Under the pieces are notes generated by a model that made no database searches, was not told the origin of the DNA, and saw nothing but the letters and a program-made list of their open reading frames with translations. Both the position numbers and the translations under genes were made by a program. This document shows positions 51,806 to 64,000 of a DNA stretch of 64,000 nt, piece after piece. Source of the DNA: Cladorhizidae sp. MBARI D1340-BT2 (Eukaryota; Porifera; Demospongiae; Poecilosclerida; Cladorhizidae); contig JAQNBH010000013.1 of assembly GCA_028752905.1 (NCBI GenBank), positions 23,387,477 to 23,451,476 on the forward strand, given 5' to 3'. Position 1 is the first letter of the stretch. Each line of letters begins with the position of its first letter.

Positions 51806-54800
51806 TTATCTGTCTTTTGTACGTGCCAAAATTTTGAGTACTCTAAGTATTAGCAAGTTATGGTGATTTGAAGTGGTAAGGTTTGCGATCTTTCCTGGCG
51901 TTTTCCAGTTGCCAAAGCGGTGGCCTGCCAGTGAAAAACCACTACATTTATTGATAATCTGTTGACATGTTGCAGATAAGGGCCTTCTCTATCAGTTGAC
52001 AAAATCTGGGACTTTGGTCTTGTTAATTAGGGCAGTTATGAATTGTACTCTTACTTGATGCTAAACATGTTAGCTTCGTAGATTATCCACACTTCACTGA
52101 ATAGACTTGATGTATAGCTATTAAGATAGGACTCTCTAAGTGCTCTCTCTTGATACCAAACATCCATATATTCTGCACACTTCACTGTAATGGACTTGCA
52201 AGATAGGTATCTCTCAGTGTTCTCTATCTTGAGCTAAACATGTTAGCTTCATAGATTCTCCACACTTCACTGAATAGACTTGATATAATTATAGCTCTAA
52301 AGGTAGGCCTCTCCCTGTTCTCTCTCTTGATACCAAACATCCGTATATTCTGCATACATAGAATCACAAGATAGGTTTCTCTATGTGTTCTCTATCTAGA
52401 TGCTAAACAGGTTAGCTTCATAGATTCTCCACACTTCACTGTATAAACTTGATATATAGCTATTAAGATAGGTCTCTCCCTGTGCTCTCTGTTGATATCA
52501 AACATCCATAATATTCTGCACACTTCACTGTAATGGACTTGATATGATTCGAATGATAGGTTTCATTATGTGTTCTCTATCTTGATATTTGCCCTAATTT
52601 GGTCTATATGTTTCTAATTTTCCCCCCAAAAATCTTGTTATTTTGCCGTAAAGCTCATAACTTTTCTACACTTTACCCAAAAAAGATAATTTTTATATAA
52701 CCGGATAGCCCTTCTAATTATCTGTCTTTTGTACGTGCCAAAATTTTGAGTACTCTAAGTATTAGCAAGTTATGGTGATTTGAAGTGGTAAGGTTTGCGA
52801 TCTTTCCTGGCGTTTTCCAGTTGCCAAAGCGGTGGCCTGCCAGTGAAAAACCACTACATTTATTGATAATCTGTTGACATGTTGCAGATAAGGGCCTTCT
52901 CTATCAGTTGACAAAATCTGGGACTTTGGTCTTGTTAATTAGGGCAGTTATGAATTGTACTCTTACTTGATGCTAAACATGTTAGCTTCGTAGATTATCC
53001 ACACTTCACTGAATAGACTTGATGTATAGCTATTAAGATAGGACTCTCTAAGTGCTCTCTCTTGATACCAAACATCCATATATTCTGCACACTTCACTGT
53101 AATGGACTTGCAAGATAGGTATCTCTCAGTGTTCTCTATCTTGAGCTAAACATGTTAGCTTCATAGATTCTCCACACTTCACTGAATAGACTTGATATAA
53201 TTATAGCTCTAAAGGTAGGCCTCTCTCTGTTCTCTCTCTTGATACCAAACATCCGTATATTCTGCATACATAGAATCACAAGATAGGTTTCTCTATGTGT
53301 TCTCTATCTAGATGCTAAACAGGTTAGCTTCATAGATTCTCCACACTTCACTGTATAAACTTGATATATAGCTATTAAGATAGGTCTCTCCCTGTGCTCT
53401 CTGTTGATATCAAACATCCATAATATTCTGCACACTTCACTGTAATGGACTTGATATGATTCGAATGATAGGTTTCATTATGTGTTCTCTATCTTGATAT
53501 TTGCCCTAATTTGGTCGATATGTTTCTCATTTCCCCCCCAAAAATCTTGTTATTTTGCCGTAAAGCTCATAACTTTTCTACACTTTACCCAAAAAAGATA
53601 ATTTTTATATCACCGGATAGCCCTTCTAATTATCTGTCTTTTGTACGTGCCAAAATTTTGAGTACTCTAAGTATTAGCAAGTTATGGTGATTTGAAGTGG
53701 TAAGGTTTGCGATCTTTCCTGGCGTTTTCCAGTTGCCAAAGCGGTGGCCTGCCAGTGAAAAACCACTACATTTATTGATAATCTGTTGACATGTTGCAGA
53801 TAAGGGCCTTCTCTATCAGTTGACAAAATCTGGGACTTTGGTCTTGTTAATTAGGGCAGTTATGAATTGTACTCTTACTTGATGCTAAACATGTTAGCTT
53901 CGTAGATTATCCACACTTCACTGAATAGACTTGATGTATAGCTATTAAGATAGGACTCTCTAAGTGCTCTCTCTTGATACCAAACATCCATATATTCTGC
54001 ACACTTCACTGTAATGGACTTGCAAGATAGGTATCTCTCAGTGTTCTCTATCTTGAGCTAAACATGTTAGCTTCATAGATTCTCCACACTTCACTGAATA
54101 GACTTGATATAATTATAGCTCTAAAGGTAGGCCTCTCCCTGTTCTCTCTCTTGATATCAAACATCCGTATATTCTGCATACATAGAATCACAAGATAGGT
54201 TTCTCTATGTGTTCTCTATCTAGATGCTAAACAGGTTAGCTTCATAGATTCTCCACACTTCACTGTATAAACTTGATATATAGCTATTAAGATAGGTCTC
54301 TCCCTGTGCTCTCTGTTGATATCAAACATCCATAATATTCTGCACACTTCACTGTAATGGACTTGATATGATTCGAATGATAGGTTTCATTATGTGTTCT
54401 CTATCTTGATATTTGCCCTAATTTGGTCTATATGTTTCTCATTTTCCCCCCAAAAATCTTGTTATTTTGCCGTAAAGCTCATAACTTTTCTACACTTTAC
54501 CCAAAAAAGATAATTTTTATATCACCGGATAGCCCTTCTAATTATCTGTCTTTTGTACGTGCCAAAATTTTGAGTACTCTAAGTATTAGCAAGTTATGGT
54601 GATTTGAAGTGGTAAGGTTTGCGATCTTTCCTGGCGTTTTCCAGTTGCCAAAGCGGTGGCCTGCCAGTGAAAAACCACTACATTTATTGATAATCTGTTG
54701 ACATGTTGCAGATAAGGGCCTTCTCTATCAGTTGACAAAATCTGGGACTTTGGTCTTGTTAATTAGGGCAGTTATGAATTGTACTCTTACTTGATGCTAA

Positions 54801-56365
54801 ACATGTTAGCTTCGTAGATTATCCACACTTCACTGAATAGACTTGATGTATAGCTATTAAGATAGGACTCTCTAAGTGCTCTCTCTTGATACCAAACATC
54901 CATATATTCTGCACACTTCACTGTAATGGACTTGCAAGATAGGTATCTCTCAGTGTTCTCTATCTTGAGCTAAACATGTTAGCTTCATAGATTCTCCACA
55001 CTTCACTGAATAGACTTGATATAATTATAGCTCTAAAGGTAGGCCTCTCCCTGTTCTCTCTCTTGAAACCAAACATCCGTATATTCTGCATACATAGAAT
55101 CACAAGATAGGTTTCTCTATGTGTTCTCTATCTTGATGCTAAACAGGTTAGCTTCATAGATTCTCCACACTTCACTGTATAAACTTGATATATAGCTATT
55201 AAGATAGGTCTCTCCCTGTGCTCTCTGTTGATATCAAACATCCATAATATTCTGCACACTTCACTGTAATGGACTTGATATGATTCGAATGATAGGTTTC
55301 ATTATGTGTTCTCTATCTTGATATTTGCCCTAATTTGGTCTATATGTTTCTCATTTCCCCCCCAAAAATCTTGTTATTTTGCCGTAAAGCTCATAACTTT
55401 TCTACACTTTACCCAAAAAAGATAATTTTTATATCACCGGATAGCCCTTCTAATTATCTGTCTTTTGTACGTGCCAAAATTTTGAGTACTCTAAGTATTA
55501 GCAAGTTATGGTGATTTGAAGTGGTAAGGTTTGCGATCTTTCCTGGCGTTTTCCAGTTGCCAAAGCGGTGGCCTGCCAGTGAAAAACCACTACATTTATT
55601 GATAATCTGTTGACATGTTGCAGATAAGGGCCTTCTCTATCAGTTGACAAAATCTGGGACTTTGGTCTTGTTAATTAGGGCAGTTATGAATTGTACTCTT
55701 ACTTGATGCTAAACATGTTAGCTTCGTAGATTATCCACACTTCACTGAATAGACTTGATGTATAGCTATTAAGATAGGACTCTCTAAGTGCTCTCTCTTG
55801 ATACCAAACATCCATATATTCTGCACACTTCACTGTAATGGACTTGCAAGATAGGTATCTCTCAGTGTTCTCTATCTTGAGCTAAACATGTTAGCTTCAT
55901 AGATTCTCCACACTTCACTGAATAGACTTGATATAATTATAGCTCTAAAGGTAGGCCTCTCCCTGTTCTCTCTCTTGATACCAAACATCCGTATATTCTG
56001 CATACATAGAATCACAAGATAGGTTTCTCTATGTGTTCTCTATCTTGATGCTAAACAGGTTAGCTTCATAGATTCTCCACACTTCACTGTATAAACTTGA
56101 TATATAGCTATTAAGATAGGTCTCTCCCTGTGCTCTCTGTTGATATCAAACATCCATAATATTCTGCACACTTCACTGTAATGGACTTGATATGATTCGA
56201 ATGATAGGTTTCATTATGTGTTCTCTATCTTGATATTTGCCCTAATTTGGTCTATATGTTTCTCATTTCCCCCCCAAAAATCTTGTTATTTTGCCGTAAA
56301 GCTCATAACTTTTCTACACTTTACCCAAAAAAGATAATTTTTATATCACCGGATAGCCCTTCTAA
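51806..56365 (+). repeat. Right higher-order repeat, copy 1 (monomers 58-62)
   Basis: M58: 811A, 894A (TATAACCGG). M59: 509T, 800G, 851C, T3C7A5. M60: CTTGATATC at the A2/B2 junction. M61: CTTGAAACC there, 593T, T3C7A5. M62: 593T, T3C7A5. The same order follows 4,560 bp downstream. Allele content differs from the left HOR although the unit length is the same. Confidence 0.93.
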
Positions 56366-59300
56366 TTATCTGTCTTTTGTACGTGCCAAAATTTTGAGTA
56401 CTCTAAGTATTAGCAAGTTATGGCGATTTGAAGTGGTAAGGTTTGCGATCTTTCCTGGCGTTTTCCAGTTGCCAAAGCGGTGGCCTGCCAGTGAAAAACC
56501 ACTACATTTATTGATAATCTGTTGACATGTTGCAGATAAGGGCCTTCTCTATCAGTTGACAAAATCTGGGACTTTGGTCTTGTTAATTAGGGCAGTTATG
56601 AATTGTACTCTTACTTGATGCTAAACATGTTAGCTTCGTAGATTATCCACACTTCACTGAATAGACTTGATGTATAGCTATTAAGATAGGACTCTCTAAG
56701 TGCTCTCTCTTGATACCAAACATCCATATATTCTGCACACTTCACTGTAATGGACTTGCAAGATAGGTATCTCTCAGTGTTCTCTATCTTGAGCTAAACA
56801 TGTTAGCTTCATAGATTCTCCACACTTCACTGAATAGACTTGATATAATTATAGCTCTAAAGGTAGGCCTCTCCCTGTTCTCTCTCTTGATACCAAACAT
56901 CCGTATATTCTGCATACATAGAATCACAAGATAGGTTTCTCTATGTGTTCTCTATCTAGATGCTAAACAGGTTAGCTTCATAGATTCTCCACACTTCACT
57001 GTATAAACTTGATATATAGCTATTAAGATAGGTCTCTCCCTGTGCTCTCTGTTGATATCAAACATCCATAATATTCTGCACACTTCACTGTAATGGACTT
57101 GATATGATTCGAATGATAGGTTTCATTATGTGTTCTCTATCTTGATATTTGCCCTAATTTGGTCTATATGTTTCTAATTTTCCCCCCAAAAATCTTGTTA
57201 TTTTGCCGTAAAGCTCATAACTTTTCTACACTTTACCCAAAAAAGATAATTTTTATATAACCGGATAGCCCTTCTAATTATCTGTCTTTTGTACGTGCCA
57301 AAATTTTGAGTACTCTAAGTATTAGCAAGTTATGGTGATTTGAAGTGGTAAGGTTTGCGATCTTTCCTGGCGTTTTCCAGTTGCCAAAGCGGTGGCCTGC
57401 CAGTGAAAAACCACTACATTTATTGATAATCTGTTGACATGTTGCAGATAAGGGCCTTCTCTATCAGTTGACAAAATCTGGGACTTTGGTCTTGTTAATT
57501 AGGGCAGTTATGAATTGTACTCTTACTTGATGCTAAACATGTTAGCTTCGTAGATTATCCACACTTCACTGAATAGACTTGATGTATAGCTATTAAGATA
57601 GGACTCTCTAAGTGCTCTCTCTTGATACCAAACATCCATATATTCTGCACACTTCACTGTAATGGACTTGCAAGATAGGTATCTCTCAGTGTTCTCTATC
57701 TTGAGCTAAACATGTTAGCTTCATAGATTCTCCACACTTCACTGAATAGACTTGATATAATTATAGCTCTAAAGGTAGGCCTCTCTCTGTTCTCTCTCTT
57801 GATACCAAACATCCGTATATTCTGCATACATAGAATCACAAGATAGGTTTCTCTATGTGTTCTCTATCTAGATGCTAAACAGGTTAGCTTCATAGATTCT
57901 CCACACTTCACTGTATAAACTTGATATATAGCTATTAAGATAGGTCTCTCCCTGTGCTCTCTGTTGATATCAAACATCCATAATATTCTGCACACTTCAC
58001 TGTAATGGACTTGATATGATTCGAATGATAGGTTTCATTATGTGTTCTCTATCTTGATATTTGCCCTAATTTGGTCGATATGTTTCTCATTTCCCCCCCA
58101 AAAATCTTGTTATTTTGCCGTAAAGCTCATAACTTTTCTACACTTTACCCAAAAAAGATAATTTTTATATCACCGGATAGCCCTTCTAATTATCTGTCTT
58201 TTGTACGTGCCAAAATTTTGAGTACTCTAAGTATTAGCAAGTTATGGTGATTTGAAGTGGTAAGGTTTGCGATCTTTCCTGGCGTTTTCCAGTTGCCAAA
58301 GCGGTGGCCTGCCAGTGAAAAACCACTACATTTATTGATAATCTGTTGACATGTTGCAGATAAGGGCCTTCTCTATCAGTTGACAAAATCTGGGACTTTG
58401 GTCTTGTTAATTAGGGCAGTTATGAATTGTACTCTTACTTGATGCTAAACATGTTAGCTTCGTAGATTATCCACACTTCACTGAATAGACTTGATGTATA
58501 GCTATTAAGATAGGACTCTCTAAGTGCTCTCTCTTGATACCAAACATCCATATATTCTGCACACTTCACTGTAATGGACTTGCAAGATAGGTATCTCTCA
58601 GTGTTCTCTATCTTGAGCTAAACATGTTAGCTTCATAGATTCTCCACACTTCACTGAATAGACTTGATATAATTATAGCTCTAAAGGTAGGCCTCTCCCT
58701 GTTCTCTCTCTTGATATCAAACATCCGTATATTCTGCATACATAGAATCACAAGATAGGTTTCTCTATGTGTTCTCTATCTAGATGCTAAACAGGTTAGC
58801 TTCATAGATTCTCCACACTTCACTGTATAAACTTGATATATAGCTATTAAGATAGGTCTCTCCCTGTGCTCTCTGTTGATATCAAACATCCATAATATTC
58901 TGCACACTTCACTGTAATGGACTTGATATGATTCGAATGATAGGTTTCATTATGTGTTCTCTATCTTGATATTTGCCCTAATTTGGTCTATATGTTTCTC
59001 ATTTTCCCCCCAAAAATCTTGTTATTTTGCCGTAAAGCTCATAACTTTTCTACACTTTACCCAAAAAAGATAATTTTTATATCACCGGATAGCCCTTCTA
59101 ATTATCTGTCTTTTGTACGTGCCAAAATTTTGAGTACTCTAAGTATTAGCAAGTTATGGTGATTTGAAGTGGTAAGGTTTGCGATCTTTCCTGGCGTTTT
59201 CCAGTTGCCAAAGCGGTGGCCTGCCAGTGAAAAACCACTACATTTATTGATAATCTGTTGACATGTTGCAGATAAGGGCCTTCTCTATCAGTTGACAAAA

Positions 59301-60925
59301 TCTGGGACTTTGGTCTTGTTAATTAGGGCAGTTATGAATTGTACTCTTACTTGATGCTAAACATGTTAGCTTCGTAGATTATCCACACTTCACTGAATAG
59401 ACTTGATGTATAGCTATTAAGATAGGACTCTCTAAGTGCTCTCTCTTGATACCAAACATCCATATATTCTGCACACTTCACTGTAATGGACTTGCAAGAT
59501 AGGTATCTCTCAGTGTTCTCTATCTTGAGCTAAACATGTTAGCTTCATAGATTCTCCACACTTCACTGAATAGACTTGATATAATTATAGCTCTAAAGGT
59601 AGGCCTCTCCCTGTTCTCTCTCTTGAAACCAAACATCCGTATATTCTGCATACATAGAATCACAAGATAGGTTTCTCTATGTGTTCTCTATCTTGATGCT
59701 AAACAGGTTAGCTTCATAGATTCTCCACACTTCACTGTATAAACTTGATATATAGCTATTAAGATAGGTCTCTCCCTGTGCTCTCTGTTGATATCAAACA
59801 TCCATAATATTCTGCACACTTCACTGTAATGGACTTGATATGATTCGAATGATAGGTTTCATTATGTGTTCTCTATCTTGATATTTGCCCTAATTTGGTC
59901 TATATGTTTCTCATTTCCCCCCCAAAAATCTTGTTATTTTGCCGTAAAGCTCATAACTTTTCTACACTTTACCCAAAAAAGATAATTTTTATATCACCGG
60001 ATAGCCCTTCTAATTATCTGTCTTTTGTACGTGCCAAAATTTTGAGTACTCTAAGTATTAGCAAGTTATGGTGATTTGAAGTGGTAAGGTTTGCGATCTT
60101 TCCTGGCGTTTTCCAGTTGCCAAAGCGGTGGCCTGCCAGTGAAAAACCACTACATTTATTGATAATCTGTTGACATGTTGCAGATAAGGGCCTTCTCTAT
60201 CAGTTGACAAAATCTGGGACTTTGGTCTTGTTAATTAGGGCAGTTATGAATTGTACTCTTACTTGATGCTAAACATGTTAGCTTCGTAGATTATCCACAC
60301 TTCACTGAATAGACTTGATGTATAGCTATTAAGATAGGACTCTCTAAGTGCTCTCTCTTGATACCAAACATCCATATATTCTGCACACTTCACTGTAATG
60401 GACTTGCAAGATAGGTATCTCTCAGTGTTCTCTATCTTGAGCTAAACATGTTAGCTTCATAGATTCTCCACACTTCACTGAATAGACTTGATATAATTAT
60501 AGCTCTAAAGGTAGGCCTCTCCCTGTTCTCTCTCTTGATACCAAACATCCGTATATTCTGCATACATAGAATCACAAGATAGGTTTCTCTATGTGTTCTC
60601 TATCTTGATGCTAAACAGGTTAGCTTCATAGATTCTCCACACTTCACTGTATAAACTTGATATATAGCTATTAAGATAGGTCTCTCCCTGTGCTCTCTGT
60701 TGATATCAAACATCCATAATATTCTGCACACTTCACTGTAATGGACTTGATATGATTCGAATGATAGGTTTCATTATGTGTTCTCTATCTTGATATTTGC
60801 CCTAATTTGGTCTATATGTTTCTCATTTCCCCCCCAAAAATCTTGTTATTTTGCCGTAAAGCTCATAACTTTTCTACACTTTACCCAAAAAAGATAATTT
60901 TTATATCACCGGATAGCCCTTCTAA
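56366..60925 (+). repeat. Right higher-order repeat, copy 2 (monomers 63-67)
   Basis: It matches copy 1 except for 59C (TTATGGCGATT) at 56424 in place of 59T at 51864. By eye the identical stretch runs 51865-56890 against 56425-61450, about 5.0 kb, longer than one unit. This is expected if one unequal exchange duplicated the segment. Confidence 0.93.
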
Positions 60926-62749
60926 TTATCTGTCTTTTGTACGTGCCAAAATTTTGAGTACTCTAAGTATTAGCAAGTTATGGCGATTTGAAGTGGTAAG
61001 GTTTGCGATCTTTCCTGGCGTTTTCCAGTTGCCAAAGCGGTGGCCTGCCAGTGAAAAACCACTACATTTATTGATAATCTGTTGACATGTTGCAGATAAG
61101 GGCCTTCTCTATCAGTTGACAAAATCTGGGACTTTGGTCTTGTTAATTAGGGCAGTTATGAATTGTACTCTTACTTGATGCTAAACATGTTAGCTTCGTA
61201 GATTATCCACACTTCACTGAATAGACTTGATGTATAGCTATTAAGATAGGACTCTCTAAGTGCTCTCTCTTGATACCAAACATCCATATATTCTGCACAC
61301 TTCACTGTAATGGACTTGCAAGATAGGTATCTCTCAGTGTTCTCTATCTTGAGCTAAACATGTTAGCTTCATAGATTCTCCACACTTCACTGAATAGACT
61401 TGATATAATTATAGCTCTAAAGGTAGGCCTCTCCCTGTTCTCTCTCTTGAAACCAAACATCCGTATATTCTGCATACATAGAATCACAAGATAGGTTTCT
61501 CTATGTGTTCTCTATCTTGATGCTAAACAGGTTAGCTTCATAGATTCTCCACACTTCACTGTATAAACTTGATATATAGCTATTAAGATAGGTCTCTCCC
61601 TGTGCTCTCTGTTGATATCAAACATCCATAATATTCTGCACACTTCACTGTAATGGACTTGATATGATTCGAATGATAGGTTTCATTATGTGTTCTCTAT
61701 CTTGATATTTGCCCTAATTTGGTCTATATGTTTCTCATTTCCCCCCCAAAAATCTTGTTATTTTGCCGTAAAGCTCATAACTTTTCTAAACTTTACCCAA
61801 AAAAGATAATTTTTATATCACCGGATAGCCCTTCTAATTATCTGTCTTTTGTACGTGCCAAAATTTTGAGTACTCTAAGTATTAGCAAGTTATGGTGATT
61901 TGAAGTGGTAAGGTTTGCGATCTTTCCTGGCGTTTTCCAGTTGCCAAAGCGGTGGCCTGCCAGTGAAAAACCACTACATTTATTGATAATCTGTTGACAT
62001 GTTGCAGATAAGGGCCTTCTCTATCAGTTGACAAAATCTGGGACTTTGGTCTTGTTAATTAGGGCAGTTATGAATTGTACTCTTACTTGATGCTAAACAT
62101 GTTAGCTTCGTAGATTATCCACACTTCACTGAATAGACTTGATGTATAGCTATTAAGATAGGACTCTCTAAGTGCTCTCTCTTGATACCAAACATCCATA
62201 TATTCTGCACACTTCACTGTAATGGACTTGCAAGATAGGTATCTCTCAGTGTTCTCTATCTTGAGCTAAACATGTTAGCTTCATAGATTCTCCACACTTC
62301 ACTGAATAGACTTGATATAATTATAGCTCTAAAGGTAGGCCTCTCCCTGTTCTCTCTCTTGATACCAAACATCCGTATATTCTGCATACATAGAATCACA
62401 AGATAGGTTTCTCTATGTGTTCTCTATCTTGATGCTAAACAGGTTAGCTTCATAGATTCTCCACACTTCACTGTATAAACTTGATATATAGCTATTAAGA
62501 TAGGTCTCTCCCTGTGCTCTCTGTTGATATCAAACATCCATAATATTCTGCACACTTCACTGTAATGGACTTGATATGATTCGAATGATAGGTTTCATTA
62601 TGTGTTCTCTATCTTGATATTTGCCCTAATTTGGTCTATATGTTTCTCATTTCCCCCCCCAAAATCTTGTTATTTTGCCGTAAAGCTCATAACTTTTCTA
62701 CACTTTACCCAAAAAAGATAATTTTTATATCACCGGATAGCCCTTCTAA
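60926..62749 (+). repeat. Monomers 68-69, recombinant copies after the right HOR
   Basis: M68 begins like monomer 63 (59C) but from about 61451 follows monomer 66 (CTTGAAACC, 593T, T3C7A5), a phase switch of two monomers. It has a private C-to-A giving TTTCTAAACTTT near 61789. M69 follows monomer 67 but has tract T3C8A4. Confidence 0.85.
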
Positions 62750-63665
62750 TTATCTGTCTTTTGTACGTGCCAAAATTTTGAGTACTCTAAGTATTAGCAA
62801 GTTATGGTGATTTGAAGTGGTAAGGTTTGCGATCTTTCCTGGCGTTTTCCAGTTGCCAAAGCGGTGGCCTGCCAGTGAAAAACCACTACATTTATTGATA
62901 ATCTGTTGACATGTTGCAGATAAGGGCCTTCTCTATCAGTTGACAAAATCTGGGACTTTGGTCTTGTTAATTAGGGCAGTTATGAATTGTACTCTTACTT
63001 GATGCTAAACATGTTAGCTTCGTAGATTATCCACACTTCACTGAATAGACTTGATGTATAGCTATTAAGATAGGACTCTCTAAGTGCTCTCTCTTGATAC
63101 CAAACATCCATATATTCTGCACACTTCACTGTAATGGACTTGCAAGATAGGTATCTCTCAGTGTTCTCTATCTTGAGCTAAACATGTTAGCTTCATAGAT
63201 TCTCCACACTTCACTGAATAGACTTGATATAATTATAGCTCTAAAGGTAGGCCTCTCCCTGTTCTCTCTCTTGATACCAAACATCCGTATATTCTGCATA
63301 CATAGAATCACAAGATAGGTTTCTCTATGTGTTCTCTATCTTGATGCTAAACAGGTTAGCTTCATAGATTCTCCACACTTCACTGTATAAACTTGATATA
63401 TAGCTATTAAGATAGGTCTCTCCCTGTGCTCTCTGTTGATATCAAACATCCATAATATTCTGCACACTTCACTGTAATGGACTTGATATGATTCGAATGA
63501 TAGGTTTCATTATGTGTTCTCTATCTTGATATTTGCCCTAATTTGGTCTATATGTTTCTCATTTCCCCCCCCAAAATCTTGTTATTTTGCCGTAAAGCTC
63601 ATAACTTTTCTACACTTTACCCAAAAAAGATAATTTTTATATCACCGGATATATAGCCCTTCTAA
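62750..63665 (+). repeat. Monomer 70, 916 bp, 4-bp insertion
   Basis: CCGGATATATAGCCC replaces CCGGATAGCCC near 63647-63657, a 4-bp duplication of AT repeats. Otherwise it matches monomer 69 (593T, T3C8A4), consistent with a one-monomer duplication followed by the insertion. Confidence 0.92.
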
Positions 63666-64000
63666 TTATCTGTCTTTTGTACGTGCCAAAATTTTGAGTA
63701 CTCTAAGTATTAGCAAGTTATGGCGATTTGAAGTGGTAAGGTTTGCGATCTTTCCTGGCGTTTTCCAGTTGCCAAAGCGGTGGCCTGCCAGTGAAAAACC
63801 ACTACATTTATTGATAATCTGTTGACATGTTGCAGATAAGGGCCTTCTCTATCAGTTGACAAAATCTGGGACTTTGGTCTTGTTAATTAGGGCAGTTATG
63901 AATTGTACTCTTACTTGATGCTAAACATGTTAGCTTCGTAGATTATCCACACTTCACTGAATAGACTTGATGTATAGCTATTAAGATAGGACTCTCTAAG
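63666..64000 (+). repeat. Monomer 71, partial, cut by the window edge
   Basis: The first 335 bp of a monomer, with 59C as in monomers 63 and 68 and 328T, ending inside sub-repeat A1. The array therefore continues beyond base 64000. Confidence 0.95.

Larger units (their letters stand above)
1..64000. repeat. Satellite array, 912-bp monomer, 70 full copies plus one partial
   Basis: The same sequence recurs head to tail every 912 bp with no interruption and no strand switch. In the phase used here (monomer 1 starts at base 1) starts fall at 1+912n up to monomer 21 (18241). They then fall at 18976+912n to monomer 35 (30832), 31743+912n to monomer 42 (37215), 38126+912n to monomer 70 (62750), and 63666 for the partial monomer 71. 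Shared variable offsets are 58 G/T, 59 T/C, 113 C/T, 328 T/C, 509 C/T, 593 A/T, 741 G/T, 792 A/C, 800 T/G, 811 C/A, tract 813-827, 846 A/T, 851 C/A, 894 C/A, 896 C/T and 900 A/T. The phase is arbitrary. Both ends are cut inside the array. The family is not one I recognise; a centromeric or other heterochromatic role is inference from size and organisation. Confidence 0.98.

Noticed and set aside
56247..56525. 92-codon open frame, identical to one at 60807-61085
   Set aside because: It begins at TTG and relies on the rare 59C allele. The exact duplicate is explained by the 4,560-bp HOR, not by gene conservation.
1..64000. CRISPR array
   Set aside because: The units are long and repeat in full; there are no short direct repeats separated by unique spacers.
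1..64000. Tandem rRNA or 5S gene cluster
   Set aside because: Nothing resembling conserved rRNA sequence is visible in the monomer. The CT-rich sub-repeats look like satellite, not an intergenic spacer with a gene attached.
1..64000. LTR retrotransposon or other mobile element
   Set aside because: I saw no terminal repeats flanking an interior, no target duplications, and no reverse transcriptase or transposase frame. Copies abut directly.
1..64000. Assembly artefact as the whole explanation
   Set aside because: Ordered private alleles, mosaic breakpoints and indels at defined homologies make simple read-stacking unlikely. Exact copy number still needs raw-read support.

Overview
This window is one uninterrupted satellite DNA array. 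I find no gene, RNA gene, transposon, CRISPR array or unique flanking sequence. A 912-bp monomer is repeated head to tail on one strand from the first base to the last: 70 complete copies plus a 335-bp partial copy. The array enters and leaves the window in mid-repeat, so its true size is unknown. The sequence is AT-rich (about one third GC by eye). A tandem array of this size, with near-identical long monomers and higher-order repeats (HORs), points to constitutive heterochromatin of a eukaryote: centromeric, pericentromeric or subtelomeric. I do not recognise the monomer and cannot name a lineage; plant or animal are both open.

The repeat has at least three levels. (1) Inside each monomer, about 525 bp (offsets 258-782) is a degenerate three-copy array of a 165-177-bp sub-repeat. 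Each sub-repeat is made of two related halves, a long A type (95-99 bp) and a short B type (70-88 bp). The other ~384 bp (offset 783 to offset 254 of the next copy) is a single-copy module with a homopolymer tract and a cluster of small dyads. (2) The 912-bp monomer is the unit of the array. Copies differ at only about 15 shared variable sites plus a few private changes. (3) Those sites group monomers into HORs. A five-monomer unit (4,560 bp) occurs twice at the left (1-9120). A different five-monomer unit (4,560 bp) occurs twice at the right (51806-60925). Two-, three- and four-monomer blocks recur between them at shifts of 1,824, 2,736 and 6,384 bp.

Layout: 1-9120 left HOR pair; 9121-18240 dimers and a four-monomer block copied from 7297-10944; 18241-18975 a 735-bp monomer that lost exactly one 177-bp sub-repeat; 18976-31742 mixed monomers ending the left sequence domain; 31743-51805 a second domain marked by G-to-T at offset 58; 51806-60925 right HOR pair; 60926-64000 recombinant monomers, including a 916-bp copy with a 4-bp insertion. 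Monomer length is otherwise very stable: 66 of 70 complete copies are 912 bp, and the exceptions are 735, 911, 911 and 916.

Nothing here works as a set of genes. 912 is a multiple of three, so any frame without stops would run through the whole array; every frame is closed in each canonical monomer. The few open frames of 77-99 codons each depend on a private or rare mutation. The biology on offer is satellite evolution: unequal exchange at several scales, domain-wise homogenisation, and possible structural features of a chromatin-forming repeat.
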